A DNA stretch of 22,968 nt from contig CAWUKT010000103.1 in the NCBI GenBank assembly GCA_963923035.1, positions 1 to 22,968 of the forward strand, read 5' to 3'. The notes beneath the pieces are model-generated. The model saw nothing but the letters and a program-made list of their open reading frames with translations, was not told the origin of the DNA and made no database searches. The position numbers and the translations under genes were made by a program. Of this stretch, positions 1-8,708 are shown one piece after another (position 1 is the stretch's first letter; every line of letters starts with the position of its first letter). Source of the stretch: CAWUKT01 sp963923035 (GTDB taxonomy: Bacteria; Bacteroidota; Bacteroidia; J057; JADKCL01).

Positions 1-2
1 AC

Positions 3-1439
3 AAGCGGAAAAGTGACGGGAAAAGTAGATTTTCCCTGCGGGTGACGATTGGAAGAGGCAAGAAATTATATACTGTCTTCCCTAAGAAGTCTGAGCAACC
101 ATTTATGGACAATCGGTTTTGGGTGAACGAGACTTGTCCCGAAACCGGAAAGGAATTGAAAGGCAAGCGGATCAAGCACGCCAAGGGGAATTCGAATTCG
201 CGGCAACTGGAACGGTCTCTCCTCTCGCAGCTGGAAACGATGCGGAGGTTGATTGCCAAACTGGAAGCGGAAGGTAGAATGGTCACCCATGAGGTCTTGC
301 GGATGCACTGGCAGCAGGACCACCAGAAAGACTTCTATGAATGGTTGTCCGAGTGGCTGGTTCGGTACAGCAAGCACCGCAATATCAGGGAGTCCAGCAT
401 TAGACTATATCGAAAGGCGATTGCTCAGGTCATAGGCTTTGAGCAGACAGGGTTTCATACTGATGCCGGAGCGGTATCCATTGAGTGGTTGCAACGCTTT
501 CAGGATTGGATGCTTCAGGATGCGGGATTGGCGAGCAGGACGGTGAACAATTACATCAAGATGGTTGGAACGTTGATGCGCTACGCCAAATCGAAGGGGG
601 CATTGGCGCGGAATGTGTACCAAGATTTCGTCGACCAAAAACTGTTGGTGAAAGCCAATCGTTACCGGGGAAAGTACCTGACTGAAAAGGAAGTCGATCG
701 CCTTTACCAAGCCTACCTCAACGAAGAGATTCTCAATCATCCCGAGCTACAAACTGTACTTGGAAAACCTTTTGTCATCGCTCAACGACTTCATAAACGA
801 CTGGCGGTTATGCTGTTTGCTTGCTATTCGGGGCTTCGGATCAGTGATTTGATTCGCGTGGCCACCAACCATCCGAGCCTGAAAATCGAAGCTGATACTT
901 TCTCGGTGGAAATGAAGAAGACAGGCAAGATCATCACTGTCCCCATCAGTGAGCGGTTGCGGACGGTGGCTAACATGACAGGGTTAGGGCCGGTATTTGA
1001 AGCAAAAACTGTGGAATTCACCCGCATGAATGAATCCCTGCAACGCATCCTGCAGTTGTTGAAGATCGAAAAGCACATCTCTTTTCACGGGTTGCGGCGG
1101 AGTTTTGCGAGCTATATGCTGAATCAGGACGTGCCATTGAAGGTCGTTTCGGAATTGTTGGGGCATAGCAATACGAGCGTCACTGAGCAATGCTATGCGT
1201 TTCTGAATGAGAAACGATTGAAGGAAGCGGTTTCGGTTTTTGACAAAGGCCGTTTGATCGCGTTTGAGAATCCCGATGTGCGGGAGTTTGTGGAAGACGT
1301 TTACCAACTGTTACAGGCGAATCCGGGGATTCGTTTGCCGAAACGGATGCAGGATCGGATTGGGCAGTTGAAGGACCAGTTGGGATTAGATGTGCTGGAC
1401 ATCGTCGAGGAACGGAAGGGCGTGTTTCGGGCGGTTTAG
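3..1439 (+). CDS. Tyrosine recombinase / phage-type integrase (5' partial)
   Basis: This is a site-specific DNA recombinase that cuts and rejoins att sites, typical of Bacteroidota integrative elements. Numbering from the GTG at 42, the catalytic set is visible. R266 lies in SGLRISDL, a Lys lies near 293-296 (MKKTGK), H349 and R352 lie in the HGLRR box, H375 lies in LLGH, and the nucleophile is probably Y385 in CYAFL. Residues about 95-195 match a SAM-like core-binding domain, and about 210-400 the catalytic domain. The reading frame stays open upstream of the GTG to the window edge and encodes a basic segment ending SRFSLRVTIGRG, which looks like the arm-binding beta-sheet domain. The true start is therefore probably outside the window. 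It stands alone and is followed by an intrinsic terminator. The family call is firm; which element it moves is unknown. Confidence 0.93.
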   Translation, partial: KRKSDGKSRFSLRVTIGRGKKLYTVFPKKSEQPFMDNRFWVNETCPETGKELKGKRIKHAKGNSNSRQLERSLLSQLETMRRLIAKLEAEGRMVTHEVLRMHWQQDHQKDFYEWLSEWLVRYSKHRNIRESSIRLYRKAIAQVIGFEQTGFHTDAGAVSIEWLQRFQDWMLQDAGLASRTVNNYIKMVGTLMRYAKSKGALARNVYQDFVDQKLLVKANRYRGKYLTEKEVDRLYQAYLNEEILNHPELQTVLGKPFVIAQRLHKRLAVMLFACYSGLRISDLIRVATNHPSLKIEADTFSVEMKKTGKIITVPISERLRTVANMTGLGPVFEAKTVEFTRMNESLQRILQLLKIEKHISFHGLRRSFASYMLNQDVPLKVVSELLGHSNTSVTEQCYAFLNEKRLKEAVSVFDKGRLIAFENPDVREFVEDVYQLLQANPGIRLPKRMQDRIGQLKDQLGLDVLDIVEERKGVFRAV

Positions 1440-1466
1440 CAAGAGAAGCAATGAAAATCTTGAGTT

Positions 1467-1492
1467 GGCCCTGCCTTTGGCGGGGCCTTTTT
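1467..1492 (+). terminator. Rho-independent terminator of the integrase gene
   Basis: A 9-bp stem (GGCCCTGCC with GGCGGGGCC, one T-G wobble) has a TTT loop. It is followed directly by TTTTT, 27 bases after the integrase stop codon. Confidence 0.85.
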
Positions 1493-1629
1493 GGTTAAGT
1501 CTGGACTATTCAGGAATTAAGTATAGATGATGTTTGAATGCCGGAAAGATGAAAAAGAATTCAAATAGACGCGGAGGAATGCGTTTGGAATGGATTTGGG
1601 ATGGATGGTGAATTTGCTCACCCACTAAG

Positions 1630-2070
1630 TCAGTCTTTTTTCTCTACCTTTTCTCCCTTTTCCAGCAATAAACGGTTCATTCCAAAGGAATTTCGCTGTG
1701 TAGTGCCTTCAAAAATGAAATAGTCACTTTTGGTGCTTGTACCCGAAGCAGCGAGGGCACTTTCTGTAACAGTGTCCGGGAAGACAACGCTGAATTCCTT
1801 GTTGATGAAATAGGTCTCGTCCTCGCTCTCAGAAAACAACACACTGTCGACCACATATTGAGGATAGTCCACACCACAGGCACAGCCTGTGTACGTCATT
1901 CGGAGAACCGCATGGTTCTCCCCGGAATATTGCATCTGCTTTTGCGTGTGGAGGCACTCAGGGTCGGGATTTCTCTCCTTTTGGCAAGCTCCAAGAAGCA
2001 TAGAAAAAAGCCCCAAGACCAGCACTCCTGCAAAAAACCTGCGACGGACAAGCCAGTTTCGTTCAGTCAT
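1630..2070 (-). CDS. Small lipoprotein, last gene of the caspase-like operon
   Basis: The predicted protein has 146 residues from the ATG at 2070. An in-frame ATG at 2085 would add five residues. A basic N-terminus (RNWLVRRRFF) precedes a hydrophobic stretch and the lipobox LLGAC, so signal peptidase II processing and membrane anchoring at that Cys are expected. The mature part is short and polar, contains a CAC-type cysteine pair (TGCACG), and matches no family I recognise. Its start overlaps the end of the upstream 267-residue gene by 8 bases, so the two are probably translationally coupled. An immunity, anchoring or accessory role for the operon is possible but is inference. No clear terminator follows; only a weak 5-bp hairpin is seen at 1607-1622. 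Confidence 0.75.
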   Translation of the reverse strand: MTERNWLVRRRFFAGVLVLGLFSMLLGACQKERNPDPECLHTQKQMQYSGENHAVLRMTYTGCACGVDYPQYVVDSVLFSESEDETYFINKEFSVVFPDTVTESALAASGTSTKSDYFIFEGTTQRNSFGMNRLLLEKGEKVEKKD

Positions 2071-2866
2071 TCCCCAATTTATCATTCAAATACTTATTGA
2101 TGGTCGAAGCTGAAATCCTTCCCTCCTGGAGAGTTTCGAAAAGGACGGTTCCAGCATGAAAAACCCGTCTTCTTCCGTGACGGTAATCGCTTGGCACATC
2201 CTCTCCCTCAAAGCGATTTGGATTCGCGAAGGTCGTATGCCCAACGACTACCGCCCGCTTTTTCCCTGCGATATACATACGCAAAGATAATGCTGCAGCA
2301 ATATTGGCGCCTTTATTCGCAGAATCAATCATCCCGGTATTGCACCCGTGAACTTCAATCTTGGCTGCGTTGGTAAAAACATCGTAGTCGATTTCCCCAA
2401 TGTCGGCCCCGTTTTCGTTCTTGTCACTTGTAAACCATCCCCCTGTTGCACCCTCTTCTTGCTCCAACTTGTTGTTCATGTACAAGTCTTGCATGTTCCC
2501 TTTCGAGTCACGCTTAAAATGAAAGGCATTTTCGGACCCGTGGGTAAAAAAATCAATGGATTGGAGGGTGTTGGAAGACAAGGAGTTGATCTTATCTACA
2601 ACTTGTTGTCCGCCCCTTTTCACCTCTACAATCGAAGCCTTCACCGGATAGTCTTTGTTGACATTTCGGGCTGCGTTGAGAAAGGTGTTGTTGTCACTTG
2701 ATTTCTTCGCTCCACCATAAAACATCAGTCTGGAATACGAGGACTCAGTCGAAAAAGGACTCTTCGAAAGTCGTCTTGAGGCTTTGGCAGCATTGACATC
2801 CTGCATCCAGTTGCCCAAGGGACTCTTCACCCCCATGATGTCTTCGAAATCGAAAATACTGGACAT
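2063..2866 (-). CDS. Caspase/CHAT-fold-like (clan CD) putative cysteine protease
   Basis: This 267-residue protein has no signal peptide. Two motifs suggest a caspase-type fold. A hydrophobic strand (SIDFF) is followed by T-H-G with His109. A second strand (KIEV) is followed by HGCNTG with Cys175, very like the 'sACNTG' box of CHAT proteases and the GC box of DUF4347-type proteins. A further strand with GHTTF follows at about residue 209. Strand-HG and strand-GC spacing is right for a His/Cys dyad. The first 100 residues may be a pro- or targeting region. The gene starts 2 bases after the stop of the 831-residue gene and overlaps the lipoprotein gene, so the three form one operon. Protease activity is inferred; it could be an inactive member or a polymorphic-toxin-like domain. 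Confidence 0.72.
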   Translation of the reverse strand: MSSIFDFEDIMGVKSPLGNWMQDVNAAKASRRLSKSPFSTESSYSRLMFYGGAKKSSDNNTFLNAARNVNKDYPVKASIVEVKRGGQQVVDKINSLSSNTLQSIDFFTHGSENAFHFKRDSKGNMQDLYMNNKLEQEEGATGGWFTSDKNENGADIGEIDYDVFTNAAKIEVHGCNTGMIDSANKGANIAAALSLRMYIAGKKRAVVVGHTTFANPNRFEGEDVPSDYRHGRRRVFHAGTVLFETLQEGRISASTINKYLNDKLGND

Positions 2867-2868
2867 AG

Positions 2869-5364
2869 TCAGGACTTTTTGAGTTGGAGGGTATTAGATG
2901 TCGGGGAAATATTGTTGGTCAATTCCCCTCTTTCTACTTTTTGGCAGCAAGGTAGTCCTTCTTCATCGACTGTGGCTCCATTTTTCTGTACCATCGCTAG
3001 TGTAGTTGGCACCCGAACCTCCCATTCTTCCTCTACCTTTCCATTTGGTTGATTGAGATCAGAAAGAACCGAAAGGTAAAAATCATCCGGGGTTTGAACA
3101 GCCAAATCACCTCCCAGCCATATTTCCCCTGACTCCATAAAATACAGTATCGCCTCGGTAAATTCAGGTCGTACAGGAACCACCAGTCTTGCCATTCCAG
3201 ATTGCAGAAAAGCCTGAAATACAGGATCGCCATTGTGAGACTGGACCAGTTCGGCCCAATCACAGGGATCAGCCCAATAGTAGGGATAGAAAATGTAGGA
3301 CATCAGCTTCCACTCAAATGCCTGTTCGAAAAATTTCACCTGAGACGAATAGGCATCAAAGTGAGCATTCTGGTTGAGATCGGGAACCGAGTATTTGTCA
3401 CAAGCATTTTTATCGTCGTACCAACTTCTGCCTACCTCATAGCAAAAGGGCTTGGAGAGCATTGATACCGCAGCCCGTTTTAGTTCTCGTTGCTCCACAA
3501 TCCGATTGAACGCGGCTGGCCCTTCCCTGAAAGTGGAGGGGTTATCATTGTTGGGGTCAATGGGAAGGGATGGGTCTGATGGAGGATTGGAAGCCTGAAT
3601 TTGCTGATAGGCATTGACAATCTGGGTGTATGCGGCATTCTGCCAAGCTTGGTATATTGACTGCTTCAAGCGACAGGTCAGCGTTACAGTCATCGAATAG
3701 GTGTACAACTGACGGCCACTGAATACAACAGGAACCTGCACTGCCAATTTAGGGGTGAAGTTGCCCGACAAACTCCCGTTTTCCGTTTTTTTACTACGCG
3801 AGCGCAATTGCGTTTGCCCCCCTGTGATTCCTCCTATATCATAGGTGAAATGGGCATCGGGAGCAAACCCCCATGCCTTGTACTCAAAGCTGAAATTTCC
3901 GGAAAGGAGCTCAGCTTCATAGTTTTGAGGAATGGTGATTTGGGCTGTCTGGGTCCACGTTTGTCCATTGTGCTGTATCGGTGGATTGGGGCTGAAAGCT
4001 TGGGAAACGATCTTTTGCTCCTCGGAGGGAGCTGCAATAGAAATCCCATACTCACTGGCAAGAATACTGTAATTGGCTCGGTTGATGTCTTCTGGTCCCT
4101 TAATCCCAAGTTCCTCTGGAGTCTTAACCTCATCAGATCCCGTTCCGCCTCCTTGCCCATTGTCCACTGGCTTATTTTGGGAGCGATAATCTCTCGCCTC
4201 TTTGTAGAACTTCGCCGGCTCAGGAATGAGGAACTCCAACATGAGGCGCTTCCCGTAGTTGACCAATCGGCTGGTATGTATAGCATCAATCCAGCGGTAG
4301 ATTCCCGTGACATGCTCCTCCCCCTCGCGGTTGTCGAATCCGTGTTTGTTGTTTTCCTCAAATTCCTTCAGAATCCGAACAGTACGTCGTTGAGTGGTGC
4401 GGCGGGTAATGCGTTCCAAGGCCCGTCGAACGACTTCTTGGGCGTACTGAGTGGCACTTGCACTAGAATATGAGGAAGCGTTGGCATTGGCGAAATTGGC
4501 AAATGCATTGGCGTTGATCTCAGCTCCGAAATAGCTGCCTGATACCCCAAGGGAACCCCCATAGTTGTTGCTATTCTGCTGGTCCAGTACGGTAGCAATC
4601 TCCGAATTGAGCTGATTGCGACTTGTAGTAACATTGTCACTCAATGACTCCATCTCTACCTCTGTATCCGTCTCAGTTGTAACTTCACTACTGACCAGAT
4701 TCCGAGTATGCCGCTCCTTATACTCTTTCGCCAAGACATTTTCGATATGGCTTACTTCACCGGGAACATAGCAACAAACTTCTTGCTCCACACGTCGAAA
4801 ATCAGCAATTCCCAGGTGGTTTACTCCGTACAACTCACCTTCGCAATCACGTTTTCGCACTTTCTGAATACAATTGATGAGTTCCACTGGCAAAACTACT
4901 TTGTAGCGGCTAAAATCTTCTTCAGAATGAGACTTACGGGTAACCACCCGGTGGGCAATCAGCAATTTAAGGCATGCCTGACGGATATTGGGAGACCTCA
5001 AAGAAAGAACCTCGAAAAATAGGTTGTCCCATGTCTTCAACTCCTGATCTTCCGCCAACGGAGCAATGACATTCTTCGGATTGTTCAATGATGTTGGAAT
5101 CCCATCAGTCAATTCCATGCCCAATTCAAACAAGCCCGGGTGAATAGCTTCTACTTCCCTGTATGAAGAGAAAGCCGAAAAATTCTTCAACCGCTCCTTT
5201 AATTGAGATTCGTTTTGGGGGCAGTCATGAAAATAACTCTTGGAAAAGTCTGGATGGAAGATAAACTGGCCAAAGCGGGCCTTCGGTTTGATTAGGTTGG
5301 GGGAGCGAAAAGTAACAAATCGAAACAGATCACTCCGGATAGGAATGCCATTTTTGACGTTCAT
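2869..5364 (-). CDS. Large conserved-type protein of unknown function (831 aa)
   Basis: First gene of the three-gene operon; no signal peptide or membrane segment. Visible blocks are as follows. Residues 190-225 carry CYVPGEVSHIENVLAKEY. Residues 226-262 are a Glu/Thr/Ser-rich segment, probably helical. Residues 270-305 are Gly/Ala/Asn/Ser-rich low complexity. Residues 307-332 are strongly basic. Residues 351-387 carry TGIYRWID and NYGKRLMLEFLIPEP. About 395-430 is a Gly/Pro linker, and about 450-560 is beta-rich. A C-terminal block at 675-755 carries FFEQAFEW, YPYYWADPCDWAEL and ARLVVPVRPEF. From memory, similar blocks occur in large uncharacterised proteins of several phyla, but I cannot name the family. 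The low-complexity middle between ordered ends suggests a structural or assembly protein. The start is the first ATG of the frame; no Shine-Dalgarno sequence is seen. Confidence 0.8.
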   Translation of the reverse strand: MNVKNGIPIRSDLFRFVTFRSPNLIKPKARFGQFIFHPDFSKSYFHDCPQNESQLKERLKNFSAFSSYREVEAIHPGLFELGMELTDGIPTSLNNPKNVIAPLAEDQELKTWDNLFFEVLSLRSPNIRQACLKLLIAHRVVTRKSHSEEDFSRYKVVLPVELINCIQKVRKRDCEGELYGVNHLGIADFRRVEQEVCCYVPGEVSHIENVLAKEYKERHTRNLVSSEVTTETDTEVEMESLSDNVTTSRNQLNSEIATVLDQQNSNNYGGSLGVSGSYFGAEINANAFANFANANASSYSSASATQYAQEVVRRALERITRRTTQRRTVRILKEFEENNKHGFDNREGEEHVTGIYRWIDAIHTSRLVNYGKRLMLEFLIPEPAKFYKEARDYRSQNKPVDNGQGGGTGSDEVKTPEELGIKGPEDINRANYSILASEYGISIAAPSEEQKIVSQAFSPNPPIQHNGQTWTQTAQITIPQNYEAELLSGNFSFEYKAWGFAPDAHFTYDIGGITGGQTQLRSRSKKTENGSLSGNFTPKLAVQVPVVFSGRQLYTYSMTVTLTCRLKQSIYQAWQNAAYTQIVNAYQQIQASNPPSDPSLPIDPNNDNPSTFREGPAAFNRIVEQRELKRAAVSMLSKPFCYEVGRSWYDDKNACDKYSVPDLNQNAHFDAYSSQVKFFEQAFEWKLMSYIFYPYYWADPCDWAELVQSHNGDPVFQAFLQSGMARLVVPVRPEFTEAILYFMESGEIWLGGDLAVQTPDDFYLSVLSDLNQPNGKVEEEWEVRVPTTLAMVQKNGATVDEEGLPCCQKVERGELTNNISPTSNTLQLKKS

Positions 5365-5451
5365 ACAAATGTTTGAATAAATGGTAGAAAGAATGCAAAA
5401 TCAGAATATCAGATTCTGGTTGTTCGAAAATAACATCAAAAACAGATTAAC

Positions 5452-5459
5452 CAAAGATA
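5452..5459 (-). promoter_or_regulatory. Possible -7 promoter element of the 831/267/lipoprotein operon
   Basis: On the minus strand this is TATCTTTG, an exact match to the Bacteroidota TAnnTTTG -7 consensus, about 88 bases before the ATG at 5364. No convincing TTTG -33 element lies at the usual distance, so support is partial. The 128-base gap between hsdR and this operon has no strong terminator that I can see. Confidence 0.35.
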
Positions 5460-5492
5460 GGGCAATCATTTTCAGGAAACCCTTCCCCCAAC

Positions 5493-8400
5493 TCACTCCC
5501 GCGTCAGCTCCTCCGCGATCCGCTCCGCCTGCTTCAGCACCGTTTCTGTGGCCAGCTTCCGCATATCGGGCGGATACCCGTACTGCCGCAGGGTTCGCTT
5601 GATCACCACCTTCAATTTGGCGCGAACGCTTTCCTTGATCGTCCAGTCGATCGAGGCATTTTTGCGGACCCGTTCGGTGAGGATCACGGCGAGCTCGCGG
5701 AGCTTGTCCTGCTCCATCAGTTGCTGGGCGCTTTCATTGGAGGCCACGGCGGAATAAAACGCATATTCGAAATCGGTCAGGCCAAGTTTCTGGGCCTCGT
5801 TGTCCATCTCGACGATTTCCTGACTCAGGCGAATCAATTCCTCGATCACTTCGGCGGCAGTGAGGACTTTGTTCTGGTACTTGCGAATGGCCGCCTCCAA
5901 CATTTCCTTGAAGGAACGACTCTTCACCAGATTCGTCTTCGAGCGCGCCCGAATTTCATCGGTCAGCAGCTTTTTCAAGACTTCCAGCGCCACATTTTTC
6001 CGCTTCATGCCCTGCAACTCCTTCAAAAACTCCTCCGAAAGAATCGAAATATTCGGTTTTTTGATCCCGGCAGCATCGAAAATATCGACGACTTCTTCCG
6101 ATACAAGTGCCTGATCAATCACCTGCCGAATCGTAGTTTCGAGTTCCTCATCGCTTCGCCCCGAACCCGTAGCGTCAAACTTCGCCAGACGCGCCTTGAC
6201 GGCCTGAAAAAAGGCAATTTCGTCCTTTGCATCCAGCGCATCTTCGTGCGGGGTCGCCAAAGCGAACGCTTTGGAAAGGGCCATGACCTGATTCACATAG
6301 CGCCTTTTCCCGTTTTCCAACCCTAAAACATGCTCTTCCGCCTCCAGAATCAGGTTCAATTTTCCGCGGGTATCGGCGGCAAAATATTCCTCGTAGGGAA
6401 AACCGTCGAACATCTGCGAAACGACTTCCAGCTTTTCATGCATCACCCTGACCGCCTCAAGCTGGACCAAGGCCGGGTCGCCTTTACCGCCTGAATCCGA
6501 GTAAAAGTTCAATGCCGACTTCAGGTCGGAAGCAATGCCGAGGTAGTCCACCACCAATCCCCCCGGCTTGTCCTTGAAGACCCGGTTCACCCGCGCGATG
6601 GCCTGCATGAGGTTATGGCCGCGCATGGGCTTGTCGATGTACATCGTATGCAAACTCGGTGCATCGAAACCCGTCAGCCACATATCACGGACGATCACCA
6701 GTTTCAGTTCATCGTCCTCGTCCTTCATCCGTTCAGCCAGCATCCGGCGCTGCTTCTTAGTGGTATGGTGCCGGGAAATGAGGGTGCCCTCCGAAGAAGA
6801 AGCGGTCATCACGACCTTGATCGCCCCCTTTTTGAGGTCACCCGAATGCCATTCGGGCCGTAGTGCGATAATCTCTTTATATAACTTCGCCGCGATGCGG
6901 CGCGACATGGCCACCACCATTCCTTTCCCTTCAAAGGCTTCCTGCCGCAATTCGAAGTGCTGGACGACATCCCGAGCCACATTTTTGATCCGCTCCTGAC
7001 TCCCCACCAATGCTTCCAGCCGGGTCCATTTCGCCTTTGCTTTCTGGCTCTCTGTCAGGTCTTCTTTCTCCAACTCGGTGTCAAGTTCTGCCACCAACTT
7101 TTTGCCTTCTTCACTCAAATAGACCTTTGCCAATCGACTTTCATAGAATATTTGCACCGTGGCTCCATCTTCCACCGCTTGCGCGATGTCGTAGATGTCG
7201 ATATAGTTCCCAAAGACAGCCGGGGTATTGACATCGGTGCTTTCAATGGGAGTGCCCGTAAAACCAACGTAGGTCGCTTCGGGCAATGCATCGTGCATAT
7301 ACTTGGCGAAGCCATAAACGACTTTTTTACCGACCACATTTCCGGCCTCGTCTTTTTCGTCCCGCGTTTTGGCCTTGAATCCGTACTGGGTTCGGTGGGC
7401 TTCATCGGCGATGACCACGACATTTTTCCGATCGGTCAGGAGGTCGAACTGATTGCCTTCGGCGGGGTAGAACTTTTGGATGGTGGTGAAAACAATACCC
7501 CCCGAGGCAACCTTCAATTTTTCTTTCAGGTCATCCCGGCTTTCCACCTGTTGGGCGGGTTGGCGGAGGAGTTGGCGAGAAGCGGAAAAAGTATCAAAGA
7601 GCTGGTCGTCGAGGTCGTTGCGGTCGGTGATGATGACGATGGTGGGGTTTTCGAGGGCCAGAACGATTTTTCCGGTGAAAAAGACCATTGACAGGGACTT
7701 ACCACTCCCTTGGGTATGCCACACGACACCACCTTTACGGTCTCCGGCGGGCTGGGTGTCGGTTTTGGATGGCTTGGAGGGCAATTCACGGGCCGACAAC
7801 AGGTTTTCGGGGACATCATAGCCCCCAGCCCGCAGGGTAGACTTGAACGCGAGATTCACCGCGTAGTACTGGTGGTAGGCGGCGAGTTTCTTGACGGTAT
7901 GAATGGTAATGATTTCCGTTTCGGGGTCTTCCTTTTTCGTTTCTTCGAATACGATGAAATGCCGGATTAGATCGAGCAGGGTATCCCGGTTGAGCATGCC
8001 TTGAATCAGGGTTTCCAGTTGCCCGACCAAACGGGAGGCTTCCGTCTCTCCATCGGCTGATTTCCACGCCATGAAGCGGGTAAATCCGGCAGAAATGGTC
8101 CCGGCCTTGGCTTCCAGCCCGTCCGAGATCACCGAAAAGGCATTGTAGGTGAACAGGCCGGGAATGGTATCCTGATAGGTCTTGATTTGGCGGAAGGCAG
8201 ACCGGACTGTGGCATTTTCATCGGCGGCATTTTTCAATTCGACCACGACCAGAGGCAGCCCATTCACGAAGAGGACGAGGTCGGGACGTTTGGTGACCCC
8301 GTTTTCGGTGACGGTGAATTGGTTGACAACATGGAAGTCGTTGTTATTGGGTTCGTCGAAGTCGATGAGCCAGACATAGTCTCCCCTTGGCTCCCCATCC

Positions 8401-8708
8401 TTTTTTTCAGTGACGTAGATACCTTCTGTTAACATCAGGTGGAATTCCAAATTGTTGCGGATCAAGTCCGGGGAATTGAGCCGGTGGAGCATTTTTAATG
8501 CTTCTTCCTGATTGGCGGGGGAAATGGAGGGATTAAGACGTCGAATGGCGGCGGCAACTCTTTCTTCGAGGAGAACGCTTTCGTAGCTGGAACGTTCGGA
8601 ATGGTCACCGTCTTGGGCGATGTTGGGACCGTAGAGGTAGTCGTAGCCAAACCGCTCTAAAACTCTGAGCGCGAATTGTTCAATTTTATTTTCAGTCAGT
8701 GAAGTCAT
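5493..8708 (-). CDS. hsdR: Type I restriction enzyme R subunit (nuclease/ATP-driven translocase)
   Basis: This is the motor and endonuclease subunit of a type I R-M complex. It translocates DNA and cuts it when HsdM/HsdS meet unmethylated target sites. The length, 1071 residues, is normal. The PD-(D/E)xK nuclease is visible as D143 (RPDLVLF) and E157-L-K159. The helicase core has Walker A HTQGSGKS (331-338), the DEAH box at 435-438 (IADEAH), and motif III-like GFTGTP, followed by a normal motif VI region (QAIARVNRV). The C-terminal helical region completes the protein. Its ATG overlaps the stop of the Abi_C-like gene by 4 bases (ATGA), so it is translationally coupled. No frameshift or missing motif is seen; it should be functional. 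Composition is relatively GC-rich, like hsdM. Confidence 0.97.
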   Translation of the reverse strand: MTSLTENKIEQFALRVLERFGYDYLYGPNIAQDGDHSERSSYESVLLEERVAAAIRRLNPSISPANQEEALKMLHRLNSPDLIRNNLEFHLMLTEGIYVTEKKDGEPRGDYVWLIDFDEPNNNDFHVVNQFTVTENGVTKRPDLVLFVNGLPLVVVELKNAADENATVRSAFRQIKTYQDTIPGLFTYNAFSVISDGLEAKAGTISAGFTRFMAWKSADGETEASRLVGQLETLIQGMLNRDTLLDLIRHFIVFEETKKEDPETEIITIHTVKKLAAYHQYYAVNLAFKSTLRAGGYDVPENLLSARELPSKPSKTDTQPAGDRKGGVVWHTQGSGKSLSMVFFTGKIVLALENPTIVIITDRNDLDDQLFDTFSASRQLLRQPAQQVESRDDLKEKLKVASGGIVFTTIQKFYPAEGNQFDLLTDRKNVVVIADEAHRTQYGFKAKTRDEKDEAGNVVGKKVVYGFAKYMHDALPEATYVGFTGTPIESTDVNTPAVFGNYIDIYDIAQAVEDGATVQIFYESRLAKVYLSEEGKKLVAELDTELEKEDLTESQKAKAKWTRLEALVGSQERIKNVARDVVQHFELRQEAFEGKGMVVAMSRRIAAKLYKEIIALRPEWHSGDLKKGAIKVVMTASSSEGTLISRHHTTKKQRRMLAERMKDEDDELKLVIVRDMWLTGFDAPSLHTMYIDKPMRGHNLMQAIARVNRVFKDKPGGLVVDYLGIASDLKSALNFYSDSGGKGDPALVQLEAVRVMHEKLEVVSQMFDGFPYEEYFAADTRGKLNLILEAEEHVLGLENGKRRYVNQVMALSKAFALATPHEDALDAKDEIAFFQAVKARLAKFDATGSGRSDEELETTIRQVIDQALVSEEVVDIFDAAGIKKPNISILSEEFLKELQGMKRKNVALEVLKKLLTDEIRARSKTNLVKSRSFKEMLEAAIRKYQNKVLTAAEVIEELIRLSQEIVEMDNEAQKLGLTDFEYAFYSAVASNESAQQLMEQDKLRELAVILTERVRKNASIDWTIKESVRAKLKVVIKRTLRQYGYPPDMRKLATETVLKQAERIAEELTRE

